Positions 1 to 5,817 are shown, numbered from the stretch's first letter. The stretch: 7,820 bases of DNA from Nitriliruptoraceae bacterium (GCA_007121975.1 SKJO01000389.1:1-7820), one strand, 5' to 3'. Translations and numbers: made by a program. The notes: generated from the letters alone by a model not told the origin.

Positions 1-660
1 GTCGAGCTGGGGCAGCTCATCGAGGTTCGCGAACGCCGCGTAGTCGTCCGGGCAGGACCGGAAGCGGTAGAAGGCGACGTACGGGCTGCCCGCACAGTCG
101 GCCCGGGCAGCCACGAACCACGGGTGCTGATCCGAGGTGTGGTTGAGCACCAGGTCGTGGATCACCCGAAGGCCTCGCTGCTGGGCGTCGGCGACCAGCG
201 TGCGCAGCAGGTCGACATCCCCGAAGCGTGGCTCGACGTCGGTCAGGTCGGTCGGGTGGTAGCCGTGGTAGCCCGGCCCGGGAGTGACCGGCGAGAGCCA
301 CAGGGTGTTGGCGCCGGTGGCCACGATGTGGTCGAGGCGCTCGTGCACCCCGGCGAGGTCGCCACCCATCGGCGCGGTCAGCGCCCGGGCGTAGCCGGGC
401 TCGTCCGGGCCGCCGGGAACGCTCGCCGGGTCGGGTCCGGTCGTGGCGGCGCCGGGCTCGCGTGGCTGGCCACCAACCTGGGTGTCGTGGGCGTCGCCGT
501 CGGCGAAGCGGTCGACGAACACGTGGTAGATCACCGCGTCGGCCGGCCAGGCGTCGCTGACCGCGGTGCGGGGGGAGGCGTCGGGCTGGCTGCAGGCCGC
601 GGCTGCGGCCAGCAGCGCCACCGTCAGCGCGGCTGCCTGCAGCCGCCGTGCGGCGCTCAC
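1..660 (-). CDS. Alpha-amylase family (GH13) glycoside hydrolase, probable lipoprotein, 3' end missing
   Basis: Partial gene: 220 codons are visible from the GTG at 660, and the rest lies beyond the left edge. Residues 1-23 look like a lipoprotein signal peptide: Arg5-Arg6, a hydrophobic Ala/Leu stretch, then a lipobox-like AAAC with Cys23 as the probable lipidated residue (the -3 position is Ala, not the usual Leu). The mature part begins with AVIYHVFVDRFADGD (42-56), typical of the first barrel strand of GH13 enzymes. It continues with GGDLAGVHERLDHI (99-112), TLWLSPV (119-125) and DLVLNHTSD (169-177), which is GH13 conserved region I. The catalytic Asp and Glu (regions II and III) would lie outside the window, so activity and substrate specificity (amylase, glucosidase, neopullulanase) cannot be decided. 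It likely acts outside the membrane on alpha-glucans. The start overlaps the stop of the upstream membrane-protein gene as GTGA, implying translational coupling. The family call is strong; the precise enzyme is not. Confidence 0.9.
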   Translation of the reverse strand, partial: MSAARRLQAAALTVALLAAAAACSQPDASPRTAVSDAWPADAVIYHVFVDRFADGDAHDTQVGGQPREPGAATTGPDPASVPGGPDEPGYARALTAPMGGDLAGVHERLDHIVATGANTLWLSPVTPGPGYHGYHPTDLTDVEPRFGDVDLLRTLVADAQQRGLRVIHDLVLNHTSDQHPWFVAARADCAGSPYVAFYRFRSCPDDYAAFANLDELPQLD

Positions 661-977
661 CGCTCGCGCCACGGCCCGCGCTCGCCCAGCGGGTCGGACT
701 CGCGGCGCACGCGGTCGGAGACGAGCACCCGCACGTCGGACTCCATGCGGCTGACCTGCACGACCAGCCCGGCCATCGCCCGCACCACCACCGCCACCCC
801 CATCAGCGCGGCACCCACCGCGAAGGTGATGATCCACAGGATGATGGCGAACGGCAGGTCGCCCTCGCGCAGCATCAGCGTGCCGGCGGCCACGCCCGCG
901 AGGCCGGCCGCGTAGGCCAGCACGGTGCAGGCGCGCGCGGCGCTGCGCAGATCCTTGGGGCTCGGTACCTCGTCCAT
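657..977 (-). CDS. Small two-helix membrane protein, function unknown
   Basis: A protein of 106 residues starting at the ATG at 977; there is no other in-frame start nearby upstream. I do not recognise a family. Two hydrophobic segments are clear: residues 16-36 and 43-65, the second possibly reaching 73. They are joined by a short polar turn with Glu38 and Asp40. Positive residues lie before the first (Lys8, Arg11, Arg15) and after the second (Arg66, Arg77), so a hairpin with both ends in the cytoplasm is likely. The tail (76-106) is polar and charged, rich in Arg, Asp and Glu. The stop codon overlaps the start of the amylase-family lipoprotein gene by four bases, so the two are probably co-expressed. 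I see no good Shine-Dalgarno before the ATG. A role in membrane support or in handling the neighbouring lipoprotein would be speculation. Confidence 0.75.
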   Translation of the reverse strand: MDEVPSPKDLRSAARACTVLAYAAGLAGVAAGTLMLREGDLPFAIILWIITFAVGAALMGVAVVVRAMAGLVVQVSRMESDVRVLVSDRVRRESDPLGERGPWRER

Positions 978-1003
978 GGGGCCAGGGTGCCCGATCGTGC
1001 CGT

Positions 1004-1015
1004 TCGGTGCACCGA
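1004..1015. promoter_or_regulatory. Candidate operator: perfect 12-bp palindrome in a divergent gap
   Basis: TCGGTGCACCGA is a perfect inverted repeat with no spacer. It lies in the 70-base gap between the divergent starts at 977 (minus) and 1048 (plus), just upstream of a -10-like TACGAT. That is where a dimeric repressor would block the plus-strand promoter. No regulator gene is visible in the window, and GC-rich DNA gives some palindromes by chance, so the regulatory role is inference. Confidence 0.4.
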
Positions 1016-1021
1016 CCTCGC

Positions 1022-1027
1022 TACGAT
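1022..1027 (+). promoter_or_regulatory. -10-like element TACGAT for the gene at 1048
   Basis: TACGAT fits the TAnnnT pattern of sigma-70-type -10 elements in GC-rich actinobacteria. Transcription would start near 1033, giving a leader of about 15 bases that still includes the Shine-Dalgarno at 1034-1041. No clear -35 is visible; TGCCGT at 998-1003 has an 18-bp spacing but matches weakly. Confidence 0.4.
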
Positions 1028-1033
1028 GCCCGG

Positions 1034-1041
1034 GGAGGAGG
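1034..1041 (+). promoter_or_regulatory. Ribosome binding site GGAGGAGG fixing the GTG start at 1048
   Basis: A strong Shine-Dalgarno sequence ends six bases before the GTG at 1048. It decides against the longer reading from 925, which would cross the divergent intergenic region and overlap the start of the membrane-protein gene. Confidence 0.75.
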
Positions 1042-1047
1042 GACGGT

Positions 1048-1428
1048 GTGGACGCTGCCGGTGGTCGTCCGGAGTGGGTCGAGCGCGACCGGGCGTTGGC
1101 CCGGCTCGAGGACGTCCTGCTCGCCCTGCCCGAGGGCCGGGCCCTGCCGGGGCTGGACGCGCTGCTGGCCGCAGCCCGCATCGACCTCGACGTCCTCGTC
1201 GACGACCGCGCCCGCAAGCTGCTCGCCGAGGCGTTGCTGACCCGCCCGTTCCGCCACCTCGACACGGTGCTCGAGGTGCGCACCGAGGTGGAGCTGCTCA
1301 CCTTCGAGGTGGAGCTGCTCGCCGACCGGATCGCCGATCCGCGGGTCGATGCCGCGGTCCGCGACGAGCACCGGCGCCGGATCGCGGCGATCCGTGCCCG
1401 GCTGGCGCGCATCCAGCAGGACCTGTGA
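1048..1428 (+). CDS. Hypothetical helical, coiled-coil-like protein of 126 residues
   Basis: The GTG start at 1048 has GGAGGAGG six bases upstream. The protein has no signal peptide, membrane segment or cysteine and is probably cytoplasmic. It appears wholly alpha-helical: residues 9-27, a Pro/Gly break (28-35), 36-64, then a long charged region from 70 to the end. Residues 80-93 contain two consecutive seven-residue units starting EVELL (80-86 and 87-93), which fit a coiled-coil heptad. The C-terminal helix (99-124) is rich in Arg, Ala and Ile/Leu. I do not recognise a family. It has its own promoter-like element, diverges from the amylase pair and converges on the M61 peptidase gene, so context gives no clear role. 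Third-position GC and the RBS support real coding. Confidence 0.75.
   Translation: MDAAGGRPEWVERDRALARLEDVLLALPEGRALPGLDALLAAARIDLDVLVDDRARKLLAEALLTRPFRHLDTVLEVRTEVELLTFEVELLADRIADPRVDAAVRDEHRRRIAAIRARLARIQQDL
1285..1320 (+). repeat. 15-bp direct repeat with 21-bp period (heptad duplication)
   Basis: GAGGTGGAGCTGCTC occurs exactly at 1285-1299 and 1306-1320. The 21-bp period equals seven codons and encodes EVELL twice, consistent with internal duplication of a coiled-coil heptad in the hypothetical protein. Confidence 0.8.
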
Positions 1429-1434
1429 TCGGGC

Positions 1435-3219
1435 TCAGCGCGGGACGGGCCGGGCCTCGTTGATCGGTCGGCCCGTCCAGTTGCGGAACGCCTGGCGCTG
1501 CTCGGCGGTGGGTTCGTCCACCGGGACCAGGCGCTGGCGCGGGCGCGGTGCGCCCAGGGTGACCGGGACGGTCAGCAGCCGCGGGCCGCGCACGACCGTG
1601 ACCGGCACCTGCTCGCCCGCCCGGAACGCGTGCAGCGCCGCGGTCAGCTCGCCCCGCCCGACCGCGTGCCCGTCGATCGCGATCAGCCGGTCGCCGCCGC
1701 TCAACCCGGCCTGCCAGGCCGGACGGTCACGCAGCACCGAGGCCAGCACGACCCCGCGGTCCGATTCGCGGATGCGCACCCCGAGGTGCGGCGCCGGGCG
1801 CGGCTCGTCGGACTCGATGCGCAGCCCCACCGCATGCAGGCCCGCGCGTACCGGGGGCAGCTTCGTGCCGGTGAGCAGTTCGCGCAGTTCCGCGGCCAGT
1901 TCGTCGGTGCCGACCTCACGCACCGCCTGCTCGACGTCCTGCTCGGTGTAGCCCTCGGGCCGGTTGGCGTGCCGCCGCCACAGCTCGCGCAGGACCGTGT
2001 CGAGCCCGCCGCCGGTGGGGTGCCGGGCACGCAGCCGCAGGTCGAGCCACCACGCGACCAGGGCCCCGTGGCCGTAGTAGTCGGTGCCGGCGTTGGGCGT
2101 GTTCTCGTCGCGGATGTAGTGCTTGGTCCACGCCTGGCGGGAGGCATCGAGCAGCGGCTGCAGCGCCACCCCGGGCAGGTCCTCGACGCGCTGCAGGTTG
2201 TCGCGCACCGCGTCGAGGTAGCGCCGCACGCTCCACACCCCGGCCCGCACGCACAGCAGTTCGTCGTAGTGGGAGGTGAAGCCCTCGGCGACCCACAGCG
2301 ACTCGCTGAACACGGGATGCTCGTAGTCGGGGCGGACCAGCCCGGCCGGGGTCAGGCGCTTGACGTTCCACAGGTGCAGGTACTCGTGGGCCAGCAGCAC
2401 CTGCAGCCGCGCGTAGAGATCCTCGCTCTGGAACACCCGCGCGGGGATCTGGATGACCGAGCCGTCGCGGTGCTCGAGCCCGCCCCCGCCCTGGTCCCAG
2501 GCCGTCACCAGGAACGTGTAGCGCTCGGCGGGCAGGTCGCCCTCGAACAGCGCCACGGCGGCGCGGCCGATGGCCTCGAGGTCCGCGCGCAGCATGCCGA
2601 TCGGCTGGGTCCCGCTGTGCCCGGCCCACACCAGCCGGTGGGGGACCCGCGCCACCTCGAAGTCCAGGCACGGGAAGTCCCCGACCTCGAAGGCCGAGTC
2701 GACGAGGTGGTGCAGGTCCTCGGCCCGGTAGGTGTCGGGCTCGTCGCCGGGGGGCAGCAGCGCGTGGACCCGGTGCTCTCTCGGATCGGGCGGCAGGTGC
2801 ACCTCGTGGGGATGGTGCTCGGCGCCCTGCACGTAGGGGAAGGTCGCGGCCGGGATCAGCAGGGCATGGTGGTCGTCGACGTGGTTGGTACGCACGGTGA
2901 GCTCGTTGGCGTACAGCTCGAGCTCCACCTCGACGTCCGGGCGACCGGGGTCGTTCGCCAGGTCGTTCGCCAGGTCGTCGGCCAGCCGCCAGGCGCTGAT
3001 GCCGTCGGGGTGCAGGGCCACCGGCGCGCCCCCGCTGGTGCGGGCCCGGATCCACTGCACGTGGTGGACGTAGTCGCGGCGCACGTAGGAGCCGGGCGTC
3101 CACACCGGCAGCACGATCCGGGCCCCGGCGGCGAGCGCTGCGGGCACGGTGAGCGTCACCCGCACCAGATGGTGCAACCGGTCGGAGAGGTCGACGTGGT
3201 ACCGGATCGGGGTCGTCAC
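1435..3219 (-). CDS. M61-family metallopeptidase with C-terminal PDZ domain
   Basis: A protein of 594 residues, near the usual 580-640 of this glycyl aminopeptidase-like family. The N-terminal beta domain has the typical WTPGSYVRRDY (40-50). The catalytic domain shows GGGGLEHR (244-251), the zinc motif HEYLH (His278, Glu279, His282) followed by LWNVKRL, and SLWVAEGFTSHY with Glu312 as the likely third zinc ligand. The later YYGHGALVA (381-389) has His384 where I recall Lys in many relatives. A PDZ domain follows at about 475-555 (HLGVRIRESDRGVVLASVL, then GGDRLIAIDG). No signal peptide or membrane segment is visible, so it is probably cytoplasmic and trims small N-terminal residues from peptides; substrates are not shown by the sequence. 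The GTG start at 3219 has only a weak RBS, but the N-terminus fits the family. It is transcribed alone, divergently from the DUF3151 gene and convergently with the gene at 1048-1428. Confidence 0.93.
   Translation of the reverse strand: MTTPIRYHVDLSDRLHHLVRVTLTVPAALAAGARIVLPVWTPGSYVRRDYVHHVQWIRARTSGGAPVALHPDGISAWRLADDLANDLANDPGRPDVEVELELYANELTVRTNHVDDHHALLIPAATFPYVQGAEHHPHEVHLPPDPREHRVHALLPPGDEPDTYRAEDLHHLVDSAFEVGDFPCLDFEVARVPHRLVWAGHSGTQPIGMLRADLEAIGRAAVALFEGDLPAERYTFLVTAWDQGGGGLEHRDGSVIQIPARVFQSEDLYARLQVLLAHEYLHLWNVKRLTPAGLVRPDYEHPVFSESLWVAEGFTSHYDELLCVRAGVWSVRRYLDAVRDNLQRVEDLPGVALQPLLDASRQAWTKHYIRDENTPNAGTDYYGHGALVAWWLDLRLRARHPTGGGLDTVLRELWRRHANRPEGYTEQDVEQAVREVGTDELAAELRELLTGTKLPPVRAGLHAVGLRIESDEPRPAPHLGVRIRESDRGVVLASVLRDRPAWQAGLSGGDRLIAIDGHAVGRGELTAALHAFRAGEQVPVTVVRGPRLLTVPVTLGAPRPRQRLVPVDEPTAEQRQAFRNWTGRPINEARPVPR
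1443..1478. terminator. GC-rich hairpin at the convergent gene ends, candidate terminator
   Basis: GGACGGGCCG at 1443-1452 pairs perfectly with CGGCCCGTCC at 1469-1478: ten base pairs around a 16-base loop. The hairpin begins 14 bases after the stop of the plus-strand gene that ends at 1428. It lies inside the last codons of the opposing M61 peptidase gene, which ends at 1435. There is no T-run, as is usual for terminators in very GC-rich actinobacteria, so its efficiency is uncertain. For the plus-strand gene it is well placed; for the minus-strand gene it precedes the stop codon. Confidence 0.5.
2949..2984 (-). repeat. 12-bp tandem repeat inside the M61 peptidase gene
   Basis: GGTCGTTCGCCA occurs twice in tandem (2949-2960 and 2961-2972), followed by a third copy with two mismatches (2973-2984). 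On the coding strand this gives LADD-LAND-LAND in the N-terminal domain. It looks like a recent in-frame slippage duplication of four codons. Confidence 0.8.
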
Positions 3220-3250
3220 GGGCAGCCTGTTCGCGCGCGGGGGCGCGGCG

Positions 3251-3256
3251 AGGCTA
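3251..3256 (-). promoter_or_regulatory. -10-like element TAGCCT for the M61 peptidase gene
   Basis: On the minus strand this reads TAGCCT, the same hexamer that precedes rpoD at 5840-5845. Transcription would start near 3244, giving a leader of about 25 bases before the GTG at 3219. No convincing -35 is seen. Confidence 0.4.
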
Positions 3257-3271
3257 CTGGTGGCCGGCCGC

Positions 3272-3277
3272 TAGGGT
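3272..3277 (+). promoter_or_regulatory. -10-like element TAGGGT for the DUF3151 gene
   Basis: TAGGGT lies 34 bases before the GTG at 3312, predicting a leader of about 28 bases. The same hexamer is found before dnaG at 3802-3807. It is 15 bp from the opposing -10-like element of the peptidase gene. Confidence 0.45.
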
Positions 3278-3299
3278 CCGCACCGTCCCGCCCCCCACC

Positions 3300-3305
3300 A
3301 AGGAG
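3300..3305 (+). promoter_or_regulatory. Ribosome binding site AAGGAG for the DUF3151 gene
   Basis: AAGGAG ends six bases before the GTG at 3312, fixing that start. Confidence 0.75.
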
Positions 3306-3311
3306 CCCGCG

Positions 3312-3746
3312 GTGGCCGACCTGCCCCTCGCCGACCGGCACGAGACCGTGCTGCCCGCCGCCCCCGACGACGCTGCCCGGGCGCTGGACCGTGCCGCGTG
3401 GCTCGACGACGCCGAGCGCAAGGCGGCCGTCGAGGCCGTCGTGGCCGCGTATCCCACGCTCAGTACGGGCTGGGCGGAGCTCGCGGCGCTGGGCGCCAGC
3501 CCGATCGAGCGCTACGCCTACGCCCGGGTGGGCTACCACCGCGGCCTGGACGCGCTGCGGGCCCACGGTTGGGGTGGCCGCGGGCTGGTGCGCTGGTCGC
3601 AGCCGACCAACCGCGGCTTTCTGGCCTGCCTGGTCCGGCTGCGCGCCGCCGCCGTGGAGATCGGTGAAGCTGCCGAGGTGGAGCGCATCAGCGACTTCCT
3701 GCGCGACCTCGATCCGGACTGGGACGACGCCAACCTGCTGGCCTGA
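3312..3746 (+). CDS. DUF3151 family protein
   Basis: A protein of 144 residues starting at a GTG with AAGGAG six bases upstream. I recognise the DUF3151 pattern from actinobacterial genomes: an N-terminal part with LPAAPDD, a helical middle with AAYPTLSTGWAELAALG, then the conserved ERYAYARVGYHRGLDALRAHGW, PTNRGFLACLVRLRAAA and a C-terminal ISDFLRDLDPDW. The helical pairs resemble a single TPR-like hairpin repeat. There is no signal peptide or membrane segment, so it is likely cytoplasmic. The function of the family is unknown to me. It reads in the same direction as dnaG, with 79 bases between the genes; a promoter-like element in that gap suggests the two are not strictly one operon. The family call is confident; no biochemical role can be stated. 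Confidence 0.88.
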   Translation: MADLPLADRHETVLPAAPDDAARALDRAAWLDDAERKAAVEAVVAAYPTLSTGWAELAALGASPIERYAYARVGYHRGLDALRAHGWGGRGLVRWSQPTNRGFLACLVRLRAAAVEIGEAAEVERISDFLRDLDPDWDDANLLA

Positions 3747-3801
3747 ACCGGTTGTCCACCGCGGCGCGCACGGTCGGGTCGGCCCCGGCCGGGCCTCGCG
3801 G

Positions 3802-3807
3802 TAGGGT
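3802..3807 (+). promoter_or_regulatory. -10-like element TAGGGT for dnaG
   Basis: TAGGGT is 18 bases before the GTG at 3826 (bases 3808-3825 lie between). Transcription would start near 3814, at the Shine-Dalgarno itself, giving a very short leader. No -35 match is clear. Read-through from the DUF3151 gene is also possible. Confidence 0.4.
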
Positions 3808-3813
3808 GGCGCT

Positions 3814-3820
3814 GGGGAGG
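3814..3820 (+). promoter_or_regulatory. Ribosome binding site GGGGAGG that decides the dnaG start
   Basis: This Shine-Dalgarno overlaps the upstream in-frame GTG at 3820 and ends five bases before the GTG at 3826. The second GTG is therefore the better start, and it gives the N-terminus MAGRI that is usual in actinobacterial primases. Confidence 0.7.
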
Positions 3821-3825
3821 TGGTC

Positions 3826-5745
3826 GTGGCCGGTCGGATCCTCAAGGAGGACATCGAGTCCCTGCGCGCGCAGGCCGACATCGTCACGGTCGTCGGCGAC
3901 CACACCACCCTCAAGCGCGCCGGCCGGTCGTTCAAGGGGCTGTGCCCGTTCCACACCGAGCGCACCCCGTCATTCACGGTCTCCCCGGAGGGCAACGTCT
4001 ACCACTGCTTCGGGTGCGGGGCCTCGGGCGACCTCTACGACTTCCTCATGCGCATCGAGGGGTTCGACTTCCCCGAGGCGGTGGAGGCGCTGGCCCGGCG
4101 CACCGGGTTCACGCTGCGCTACGAGGAGCTCTCCGCACGCGATCGGCGGGCGATCGGGGAGCGCTCGCGGTTGGTGGCGGTGACCGCGGCGGCGGCCGCC
4201 TGGTTCGCCGAGCAGCTGTACGCCGAGGAGGGCCAGCCGGCCCGTGACTACCTGCGCTCCCGCGGATTCGGCCGGGAGGATGCGGCCCGCTTCACCCTCG
4301 GCTTCGCCCCCAACCGCTGGGAGGCGCTCAGCCGCGCGCTGACCGCCGACGGCATCCCGCCCGAGGACCTGATCGCGACCGGGCTGGCGGTGCGCACCGA
4401 CCGCGGTGGGCTGCGCGATCGGTTCCGCGGCCGGCTGATCTTCCCGGTGCACGACCCGGGTGGCGACGTGGTCGGTTTCGGGGGCCGGGTGCTCGACGCG
4501 CTCGACTACGGCGACTTCGACCCCCCCAAGTACCTCAACTCGCCCGAGACCCCGCTGTACAAGAAGACCCGGGTGCTCTACGGGGTGCCCCAGGCCCGCG
4601 CCGACATCGTGCGCGACGGGCAGGTGCTGGTCTGCGAGGGCTACACCGACGTCATGGCCCTGCACCAGGCAGGGTTCGGCAACGCGGTCGCGACCTGCGG
4701 CACGGCCGTGACCGTGGAGCACCTCACGATGGTCGCGCGCTACGCGCCACGGGTCGTGCTCGCCTTCGACGGTGACGACGCCGGGGTCAAGGCCGCGGAG
4801 CGCGCCTGGGAGGCGGCCCGGGAGGTGGCGGCGGCCGGGTCGGGCGCAGCGCCTGGCGCGGGCGGGTCGGGCAGTGGTGGTGGCGGTGGTCGCCGGGCGG
4901 ATCGTGGTGACGGGCTCGACGTGCGGGTGCTGGTCCTGCCCGACGGGTCGGACCCGGCCGACCTGGTCGTCGAGGTAGGGGCCGAGGGGATGCGCTCGGC
5001 GGTGACGGCGGCCACCCCGGTGGTGCCCTTCGTGGTCCGCCACCGGCTCGCGGCCGCCGACCTGTCCTCGGAGTCCGGCCGCATCGCGGCGCTGCGCGAG
5101 GCGCTGGAGGTGCTCGGCCGGGAGCCCGACCCGGATCTGCGCCGGGAATGGGCGCGCACCGAGGTGGCGGCCGGCATCGGGGTGGCCTACGACTTCGTCG
5201 CGCAGAGCGCCGCACGGCTCGGCGTCGCCCTCGACCGGCACCAGGGGGTGGCCGCCAGCAGTGCCCGCGGACCCCGCTCCGAGGGTGCCCCGCACCAGGC
5301 GGCGCGCCGCCTGCGCGCCCGCCAGGAGCGCGCGGTGCTGCGGGTGGCGCTGCAGGCTCCGGAGCTGCTGCCCGACGAGTGGTTCGAGCTCACCGAGGAC
5401 GACCTGACCCACCCCACGGCCCGGGCGGTGTTCACGACCCTGCAGGCTGCCGGGGGGGCCGGGGTGGAGCTCGGGATGGTCCTCGAGGCGGCCGCCGACG
5501 ACCAGGTGCGCGCCACCATCCGGGCGCTCGCGCTCGAGGACGAGGAGGGACCGGTCGACGCCGAGGTGGCCGCCTGGCGGGTACGCAGTCTGCTCGCCGA
5601 CCGACTGCGCGGCCAGGAGCAGGTGCTGCGCGAGCGGCTGCACACCCTGCACCACGCAACCGACCGCGACGAGGTGCTCGCGGTGCAGCGCGAACTGCTC
5701 GCGCTCGAGCGCCGGCGGCGGTTGCTGACCGGGGTCGCGGACTGA
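3826..5745 (+). CDS. dnaG: DNA primase DnaG
   Basis: A protein of 639 residues that synthesises RNA primers at the replication fork together with the replicative helicase. The N-terminal CHC2 zinc-binding domain has Cys40, His43, Cys61 and Cys64 in CPFH...YHCFGCG. The RNA polymerase domain contains ARFTLGFAPNRW, FPVHDPGGDVVGFGGRVLD and PPKYLNSPETPLYKK (233-247). The TOPRIM acidic residues are Glu271 in CEGYTDVM, Asp315 and Asp317 in FDGDDAG, and Asp373/Asp376 in LPDGSDPAD. A helical helicase-binding region occupies about 500-639. Unusually, a Gly/Ala/Ser-rich stretch (about 335-363) sits inside the TOPRIM fold between FDGDDAG and LPDGSDP, where relatives have a short loop. All expected active-site residues are present, so the protein should be functional. 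It is followed by rpoD in the same direction, with a 143-base gap containing a large inverted repeat. The start at 3826 is chosen over 3820 because of RBS spacing and the family N-terminus. Confidence 0.97.
   Translation: MAGRILKEDIESLRAQADIVTVVGDHTTLKRAGRSFKGLCPFHTERTPSFTVSPEGNVYHCFGCGASGDLYDFLMRIEGFDFPEAVEALARRTGFTLRYEELSARDRRAIGERSRLVAVTAAAAAWFAEQLYAEEGQPARDYLRSRGFGREDAARFTLGFAPNRWEALSRALTADGIPPEDLIATGLAVRTDRGGLRDRFRGRLIFPVHDPGGDVVGFGGRVLDALDYGDFDPPKYLNSPETPLYKKTRVLYGVPQARADIVRDGQVLVCEGYTDVMALHQAGFGNAVATCGTAVTVEHLTMVARYAPRVVLAFDGDDAGVKAAERAWEAAREVAAAGSGAAPGAGGSGSGGGGGRRADRGDGLDVRVLVLPDGSDPADLVVEVGAEGMRSAVTAATPVVPFVVRHRLAAADLSSESGRIAALREALEVLGREPDPDLRREWARTEVAAGIGVAYDFVAQSAARLGVALDRHQGVAASSARGPRSEGAPHQAARRLRARQERAVLRVALQAPELLPDEWFELTEDDLTHPTARAVFTTLQAAGGAGVELGMVLEAAADDQVRATIRALALEDEEGPVDAEVAAWRVRSLLADRLRGQEQVLRERLHTLHHATDRDEVLAVQRELLALERRRRLLTGVAD
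4861..4890 (+). repeat. dnaG: GGN-rich low-complexity tract within dnaG
   Basis: Ten codons, eight of them Gly (GGC, GGG or GGT) and two Ser, encode GGSGSGGGGG (346-355). The GGT-rich end (about 4875-4890) is prone to slippage. It forms the centre of the unusual insert in the primase TOPRIM domain. Confidence 0.75.
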
Positions 5746-5749
5746 CGCT

Positions 5750-5817
5750 TGGCACGTCTGGGTCGGACCGCGGGCGTGCGGTGTGTGCGCGTCGACGCCC
5801 GCGGACCCGGCGTGCCA
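5750..5817. terminator. Long imperfect inverted repeat between dnaG and rpoD
   Basis: Three nested stems pair in order. TGGCACG (5750-5756) pairs with CGTGCCA (5811-5817). GGGTC (5760-5764) pairs with GACCC (5804-5808). CGCGGGCGT (5769-5777) pairs with ACGCCCGCG (5795-5803). That is 21 base pairs in all, with small internal loops and a 17-base apical loop. It starts five bases after the dnaG stop and ends before the rpoD promoter-like element. No T-run follows, so it could be a GC-rich terminator or attenuator, an RNA-processing site or an mRNA stability structure. Its placement mirrors the internal terminator or processing sites known in the E. coli rpsU-dnaG-rpoD operon, but that parallel is inference. 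Confidence 0.55.

Noticed and set aside
124..915. Plus-strand open frame opposite the amylase and membrane-protein genes
   Set aside because: It is antisense to a clear GH13 sequence with DLVLNHTSD and shows no family features.
978..1412. N-terminal extension of the small membrane-protein frame
   Set aside because: It would run antisense through the gene at 1048-1428 and gives Ser/Arg-rich sequence; the ATG at 977 is the sensible start.
3758..3802. Nested short inverted repeats before dnaG (ACCGCG/CGCGGT around GGCCC/GGGCC) and the AACCGGTT palindrome at 3746-3753
   Set aside because: Stems of five or six base pairs are expected by chance in DNA this GC-rich and they overlap the putative promoter, so I do not call a terminator here.
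1630..3804. Long plus-strand open frame opposite the M61 peptidase gene
   Set aside because: Its composition (runs of Val, Gly, Gln, Pro, Arg with no motif) is that of an antisense shadow in GC-rich DNA, and it overlaps both the peptidase and DUF3151 genes, which have clear family motifs.
3970..5655. Long minus-strand open frame opposite dnaG
   Set aside because: Shadow of dnaG: no recognisable motif, and all dnaG domains lie intact on the other strand.
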